A DNA stretch of 64,000 bases from positions 10,737,001 to 10,801,000 of the forward strand of contig NC_086023.1 of assembly GCF_036323735.1 (NCBI RefSeq). The letters are read 5' to 3'. This document shows positions 58,346-64,000 of the stretch, one piece after another; within the stretch, counting starts at the first letter, position 1; every line of letters starts with the position of its first letter. The notes below the pieces were generated by a model. It saw nothing but the letters and a program-made list of their open reading frames with translations, searched no databases and was not told where the DNA came from. The stretch is from Rattus norvegicus. Lineage: Eukaryota; Chordata; Mammalia; Rodentia; Muridae. The position numbers and the translations under genes were made by a program.

Positions 58346-58887
58346 CACACACAGTCTAGAGCTAGAGAACTGGGGACAGACAGGAGTGAACAGAAGGAAT
58401 TTGAGTTCAGCTCCTACACCAGTGCTAGGGCCCACAGCGGCAGGAAGGAAACACAAAATGCGCATAGCTACTCTGGTGGTCCCTAGGGCAGAGTCCACTA
58501 CTGTAGAGAGAGACTAAGTAGAGATGCCCAGACACAGAAGACACTGAGGAAAGGTCGGCTGATCTTACAAAAGGTCAATCGAGACTCTGGCCAGGATGAG
58601 AGGGAAGGGGTTCTGTGAGAGGACTCAGGAGCCGGGATGGGTGTCCGGCCTCTTGGTGCTCAGAGACATTGGGGCGCTTCCTTGGAATGCTGACAGACAG
58701 TAGCCAGCACTCTCCTTTCCTGCCTCCCTTTGTTAGCTCTGCTCCTTCACTGGCTTTCTTCATGGAGCCCAGTTACTGTTGTCCTTGGCTCTACAGCCTC
58801 TGGCAGGGATCGCAACCCTTTGCTAGCTAAATACACCTACTAGAGCAGGTATAGAGCTGAGGTCCCCACCGTTCATGATGCTGCAAC

Positions 58888-59020
58888 TCTTGTTCAGTTC
58901 ATCTTCGTATGGTGACCCCTCAACATAAAATTACTTTGTTATTTCATAACTATAATTTTGATGCTATTATGAATGCAAATAAAGGGTTCTTCCACCCCCA
59001 CAGGTTGAGAACAGCTCTCT
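58888..59020. mobile_element. hAT-like element fragment (URR1-like)
   Basis: TATGGTGACCCCTCAACATAAAATTAC, CATAACTATAATTTTGATGCTATTATGAATGC and the end CAGGTTGAGAACAGCTC match the type at 3773. Confidence 0.6.
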
Positions 59021-59599
59021 TAGCTAGGTCTTGAGCATGACTTCATCTTTACTTTGGAAGGGACACAACTTGTAGCACCGTCTCACACTAGATCCCTCCC
59101 TCTCCCACACTTCTCTTCTGGAGACTAACTCTGGGGCTTCATGTGTTCCACATAGTATCTAGGTGACTCCAAAGATGTGTCTTCACACACCTCCACCCAG
59201 CCATGTTAGAACAGAGAACAGCCCTGCCGAGCACACAGGATCCATGGGTCCTGGCTGAAGTGAGCTCAGTTTCTGCTTCTCTGTGAAACACTCAGTGTCA
59301 CCACTGGGTTACAGAGCACGGGTGTTAGTGGGGCAGCACGTGGGAACAGTGGGACACTCGGGAAGACGATGTTCCTACATGGCAATGAGGACCACAGTTG
59401 GAGCCAGATGCTTACACAACTTTATTCTGCCTTTCAAGATTTTAGAAATAATCTCTTAGACGGACTAATGTACTTCCAGAGTGAGCTATCATGACCATAT
59501 TAGTTTCCATAGTTTAACCTATTTGTGAGAAATCTTAAGTGCTTCTATAGTGTAGTTTTGTGGACCTTGCTTTTTTTGAGCTAGCATGTATAATTTAAT

Positions 59600-59770
59600 T
59601 TTTGCCTATACGTGTGCCTGTGTACATCTGTAGAGTGTTTTGCAGTGCCCTCAAGAGGCCAGGAGAAGGCGTCCAGTCTCCTGGGACTGGAGTTATAACT
59701 CTTAGTGAGTGAGACCATGTGGATTCAGGGAATGGAACCTAGGTCTTCTGGAAAAGCAGGCAGCAACATG
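59600..59770 (-). mobile_element. B3-like SINE
   Basis: TGCCCTCAAGAGGCCAGGAGAAGGCG, ACTGGAGTTATAACTC, GGAATGGAACCTAGGTCTTCTGGAAAAGCAG. Confidence 0.7.
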
Positions 59771-60546
59771 TATGAAATTAAATGTTCATAATGGGGAAGT
59801 GTGCAGTTTGGTCCTTTGAGCGACTGTGTTCTCTGCCTCTTCGTTCCGTTTCATCTGTCCAAACAAAGATGAGTCTTCTGTTCCTTGTTCTGAGAGCTCC
59901 CAAGGCCTCCACCAGTTCCAGTTTTAGTCCTTCTAGTGCACCTGTTTAGGTGTGTGTGAAGTTAGGGGCTAATTTGTGCGAGTTAGACCCACGCCTCACT
60001 GGTCCCAAATGTCTGTAAAATAGTAGTTTTCATTGGTATCAGCCTCTGCCTCTCGACCTCTTGCTGTAGAATATGAAGGTGCAACCTCACGTTGAACAGT
60101 TGGCTGACAGAGACAGACCTGGGGGTGTACACACCCTGTGACGATGACCTCGTTGCCTCTTTGCTGCCCCGTGGTTTATTCCCTTGTAGAACTGCTGGGC
60201 AGTGCTGGGCTTTTGCTACCAGTGTGGTTTAGCCCACCCGGTTTGGTTTTGTTTTCCCCCTTTTCCTTTCTGCTTCTGGAATGTATCTTCACGCATTCTT
60301 AGGTCCTGACTAGTGCAAACACAGGGATGTAAATTATCCAAAAGAGATACTTTGGTCAAATTGTTAGGCACTCACTTGACTTCCAGTGTCCATGTTAACC
60401 TGCCAGTGAATCCAACAGATAGTGTGAGTGCTAAATAAAAGTTGTATGTGGACATAAGAGAGTGGGTGGATCTCTTGGGGACAGGCAGGTTCTAACTAGT
60501 TTTACCTAGTGACAATCTTTGTTGATAAGTGTAGTCTTTAAAGGAG

Positions 60547-60950
60547 TTTGTGCTGGCTAGTTTTATGACAACTTAACACAAGACTTAATCATCAGAGCGG
60601 ATGGAGCACAGCTGAGAAAATGCCTCCATGATATTGGGCTGTGGCAAGACTATAGGGTATTTTCTTAATTAGTGATTGATGGGGGAGGGCCCAGCACACT
60701 ATGGGTGGTGCCGTCCCTGGGCTGGTGGTCCTGGGTTCTATAAGAGACCAAGCTGGGCAAACCATGGGTTTACAAACCAGTAAGCAGCACTCCTCCATGG
60801 CCTCTGCTTCAGCTCCTGCCTCCAGGATCCTGTTCTGTCTGAGTTCCTTTGCCGACTTCATTGTGTGAAAGTGTGAGCCAAATAAATCCTTTCCTCCCCA
60901 GCTTGGTCATGGAGTTTCAGGGAAGCAATGGAAATCCTAACTGACAGAAG
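60547..60950 (+). repeat. Unnamed rodent dispersed repeat, family R1, longest copy
   Basis: From GTGCTGGCTAGTTTTATGACAACTTAACACAAG to GGAAATCCTAACTGACAGA. It contains TTAATTAGTGATTGATGGG, GGGCTGGTGGTCCTGGGTTC and GCCAAATAAATCC. This is the most complete of the window's copies and a good query for naming the family. Confidence 0.75.
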
Positions 60951-61735
60951 TGAAACCAAGGCTTCTTTTTCTGCTGATGGCCATCGGTGTATATGCATAG
61001 GTCGAAATGGCCTTGAAATTGGTTGAGTTTGCTTGATTTGTATGAAGGGAAGTCATGATATGCTAAGTAGAAGCTCAATGTCCAAAGTGAGGGAGGCGAC
61101 GTGGGGCTTGGGTTCCTCCCACTACTAAAGAAAGTGCAGCTGCATGGTTTTTAATGAGCACAGCAGGGGTCTCTCCGCATGACGATCTATCATGCGTTGA
61201 TGTTGAAAAGATGCACACATTTGGAGAGCGGGAAGGCCTTGCGTTTTATGTTCGCAGAATGCTTCCTAATGAATAGGGATGCGCTGCTGGCTTCACGGAG
61301 CCGTATGGCAGCTTTTCTAATTTTAGTCGGGTGCAGATGCCTAATTCTCTCCTTTTACCTTCTAGAACCTCTGAGATGCTGCATATCTTCTCTTGTAACA
61401 TTTGATCGTGTGTCGCTGTTTCCATGACTTCCTTGTCCCTCACAGGTCTGTATAGGTTGTATGGCTGCTGGCTTTCACAGAAACCCCGTAACTGACGGCA
61501 GCCAGGTACCGAATGCAAGACCTCGAGGAAGCAGTGCGCCTGTCCCCAGTAGAGTCTTAGAGCTGGCTGTGCGTGATTAGGCTTGTGTTTGACATCAGCC
61601 CATTGAAAAGTTGATAGGTTTCTGAGTGGCTGCTTTTACTCATTTTAAAGCAGTGGAATTAATTATAAAACCTGTATCTGGTTCATTTTAGCCAAAGATT
61701 CTGATGTTCTACTCTGAGTAACTTGGATTCAGGTT
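60951..61735. other. Intronic sequence, nothing recognised
   Basis: No gene or repeat family recognised. Confidence 0.55.
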
Positions 61736-61757
61736 TGGTTTTGTTTTGTTTTGTTTT
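61736..61757 (+). repeat. (GTTTT)n simple repeat
   Basis: About four GTTTT units at the antisense tail of the following B2. Confidence 0.8.
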
Positions 61758-61937
61758 TAAAGATTTATTCATTTATTATATATAAGTACACTGTAGCTGT
61801 CTTCAGACACACCAGAAGAGGGCATCAGATCTCTTTACAGATGGTTGTGAGCCACCATGTGGTTGCTGGGAATTGAACTCAGGACCTCTGGAAGAGTAGT
61901 CGGGTGCTCTTAACCGCTGAGCCATCTCTCCAGCCCG
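61758..61937 (-). mobile_element. B2 SINE, near full length
   Basis: Antisense B2 almost identical to the copy at 26336, ending GCCATCTCTCCAGCCC. Confidence 0.95.
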
Positions 61938-62175
61938 TTTTTTGTTTTTTTTTTTTTAAGGCAGTCCTCTTCGTGCTTAGCCTAATGTGAAAGTCACTGA
62001 AACTTGAGGGCTTTCCTGTCAGGGGCGGGTCTGCACTCGAGCATACGGGGATGTTTTGTATGTGTAAATATCTGTGGGTTATTCATCATCAGACAACGTT
62101 TCACAGACTGGGTGCTATTTGATGAATTCTATCTTTTTAAAGCTAGTATCCATAAGCTTCTACAGCCTTTTTAGA

Positions 62176-62177
<2 letters not shown>

Positions 62178-62210
<33 letters not shown>

Positions 62211-62235
62211 AGAGAGAGCGCAAGAGAGAGCGCGA
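62178..62235 (+). repeat. (GA)n tract with GCGCAA interruptions
   Basis: A GA run followed by repeated AGAGAGAGCGCA units. Confidence 0.9.
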
Positions 62236-62559
62236 GCTCAGCGGAGAGCATCATCTCTGTTGATGCCTCCTCACCCTAGTGCTGTATGGGCGGGCATAAA
62301 GTAGTATCAGCCTGATGACTGCCACTGCTCTGCTGGAGTAGAGCAGACCTGCGCCTGCCCATCGGAGCCCTGCTGCCATCCCTGTGAAGGGAGGGGCCTC
62401 TGGCCTGGCAGTGTTTTGCAGAAAGGTGAAGCTTTCATATTCTCTATGCACTTGGCTAATAAACATACACAATACTAATGTAAAGGCATTAGCACATTAC
62501 CACAGGCCAATAAATACACCTCAGAGGAATCTATAAAGGCACTTCATAATCCCCAAAGA

Positions 62560-62940
62560 CCTCATGTTTTCTTTTAAAATAAGGTATTTTTTGCAAGGCT
62601 GTATTTTTGATTTATTGCTGTTCTCACCAGAAAACTGGAGTTTTACTTTCAGATTTATCCCTGTGCATGGCAATGATAAAGTCATTTAATCCGTCCGCTC
62701 CAAAGTCTCCCTGTATTGAGTCGATTTTACTTCTAGATAGCAATGCCCCACCTTTTCTTTTGTTCTCAGAGAAAGCATGAATAATAATTACTTATGAAAA
62801 TAAGGAATTTAATATTAATGATTCCCCCAGTTTGCAGTATGACTCATCTAGCACAGTCCCTGCAGAGACAGGATCTTCACTTTGGAACTGGAAATCTAAT
62901 TAATTGGTATTGGATTTCTGGAGCACAAGCAAATGGAGCA
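62560..62940. promoter_or_regulatory. Candidate conserved non-coding element
   Basis: About 380 bases free of recognisable repeats, AT-rich, with ATGACTCAT (palindromic AP-1, 62839-62847), CTAATTAATTGG (homeodomain-type, near 62897) and several AATAAT motifs. The texture suggests a vertebrate enhancer, but this cannot be shown without alignment. Confidence 0.25.
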
Positions 62941-62944
62941 GGGA

Positions 62945-64000
62945 GAGGGCGGGCCATCTGAGCAGCCACCCCGAGGGAGGACCTGGGTGCTCCAAAGGCC
63001 CAGGGGGGAAGGGTTGGTGGGGAGGGGCTGTCCTGCCAGGATTTAGGGCTGTAAAACAGAGCTGTTAAATAGCTGTTTCGTGAAGGAGAAAGAAAAGGAG
63101 AGCATTGTGCCTTTGCTCTTCCTCTCTCTAGTTGTGGTCTTCATCTAGAGAGAGTGGCAGTGATGGCCAAGGCACAGGGGGACCCTGTGAGGGTGAAGCA
63201 CAGAGGTACTCTGGCACTTAAATGTCATGGTGAGATTTCATAAGGTTGTGATCATGGGGAATCTGGGGCCAGACTTCCACTGGTGCCTCTATCGAAGGAT
63301 ATTTTTATAACAGTGTATTTTTATGGTTAATGGATGCAAAATATAGAAAACTAAATATAGTTCGTGACCGCTGGGAAAATTGCCTAATTTAAAAATATTA
63401 AATGGTATGTTTTAGTACACTCATGCTGCACTTACAGAAGTGTAAATATCTAAGAGTCGTAGCGTATTTTTATATGCTGCATACAAACGGCTTGCCCTCC
63501 GCTGCGCGGAGATTGAGCGTGTGTCTGGTTAACATCTAGTCTCCGAGACCGCCCCTGCAGCCTGCCTCCTTTCCCTGCTGTCCCTCCCTCCCGCTCCGGT
63601 TTAAGGTCAAGGCTGAACGGAGCACTGAAGTGCAAGTACTTCATGAAAAGTACCCAATACAGTAAGTTCAGGGCCAGCCTAATTCCAGTTTCAGTCGCTT
63701 CAGTAAAGCTGTGTTGTGTGTCACTTCATGTCATTGACTAGTTTTTATTTTACTGTGGAGAAGTGGCCCAGACATAAATTCTACACAGAGCAGAAGAACA
63801 CGTGACAAATTGTCTAGAAAATGCATTCTAAACAGGGGGTATAGGACTGAAAACTAGGTTTCTACGGTTGGCCTTTGTTGTCTGAAAGCAATTGGGAAAT
63901 TCTCAAGCTCTCAGCATAGCTTGCCTTACCACACTCTGCACACGCGGGTTTTCTTTCAAGTCACATGTTCCACTAACAGCTTCAGTCTCATCTTGAAAAT
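62945..64000. other. Intronic sequence to the window end, nothing recognised
   Basis: No exon of Ncoa2 or other gene recognised. A short CpG patch occurs near 63.49-63.60 kb. Confidence 0.55.

Noticed and set aside
57850..58498. 128-178 codon minus-strand ORFs
   Set aside because: They are produced by the 32-bp minisatellite, in all three frames.

Overview
The window is mammalian, and almost certainly rat (Rattus norvegicus), nuclear DNA. It is CpG-poor and full of rodent SINEs (B1, B2/B3 and ID) with long (CA)n, (GA)n and (CT)n microsatellites. The species call rests mainly on four young ID elements, three flanked by clear target-site duplications, including the TACCTAGGAAGC subtype that expanded in rat. 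There is no sign of a prokaryotic, viral or plasmid context, and almost all open reading frames are chance frames in repeats or introns.

The only protein-coding gene I can support is Ncoa2 (SRC-2/TIF2/GRIP1, nuclear receptor coactivator 2), on the + strand. Two consecutive coding exons are present. The start-codon exon (34027-34131) encodes residues 1-28 and two bases of codon 29. The next exon (37295-37467) encodes the rest of residue 29 through residue 86, plus one base of codon 87. Together they carry the acidic/basic N-terminus and the bHLH region. Everything else reads as intron: at least 34 kb upstream of the start-codon exon, 3.2 kb between the two exons, and at least 26.5 kb downstream. 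The next coding exon was not found in the window. Non-coding 5'UTR exons could lie in the first 34 kb but cannot be recognised by eye.

Layout: 1-34026 is intron with B1/B2/B3 SINEs, ancient L1 fragments, hAT-like and unnamed rodent repeats, a 22-bp and a 72-bp tandem repeat, and a possible CRE/CACCC/TATA cluster near 27.8 kb. The interval 33.4-37.5 kb holds both exons and three ID elements, in orientations that bracket the start-codon exon with inverted repeats. It also has a 16-G run and an ID inserted just upstream of the second acceptor. From 37468 to 64000 the intron has three striking minisatellites (60 bp x5, 28 bp x24, 32 bp x12), many microsatellites, a fourth ID, L1 fragments, and a 54.9-56.7 kb stretch with NF-E2/MARE, GATA and CRE sites that may be an enhancer.

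I found no previously undescribed biological system. The most checkable leads are: a five-codon upstream ORF (four amino acids plus stop) whose stop overlaps the Ncoa2 start codon; the ID inverted-repeat architecture around both exons; an intronic ORF in frame with the bHLH exon; the three intronic minisatellites; and the putative regulatory clusters.
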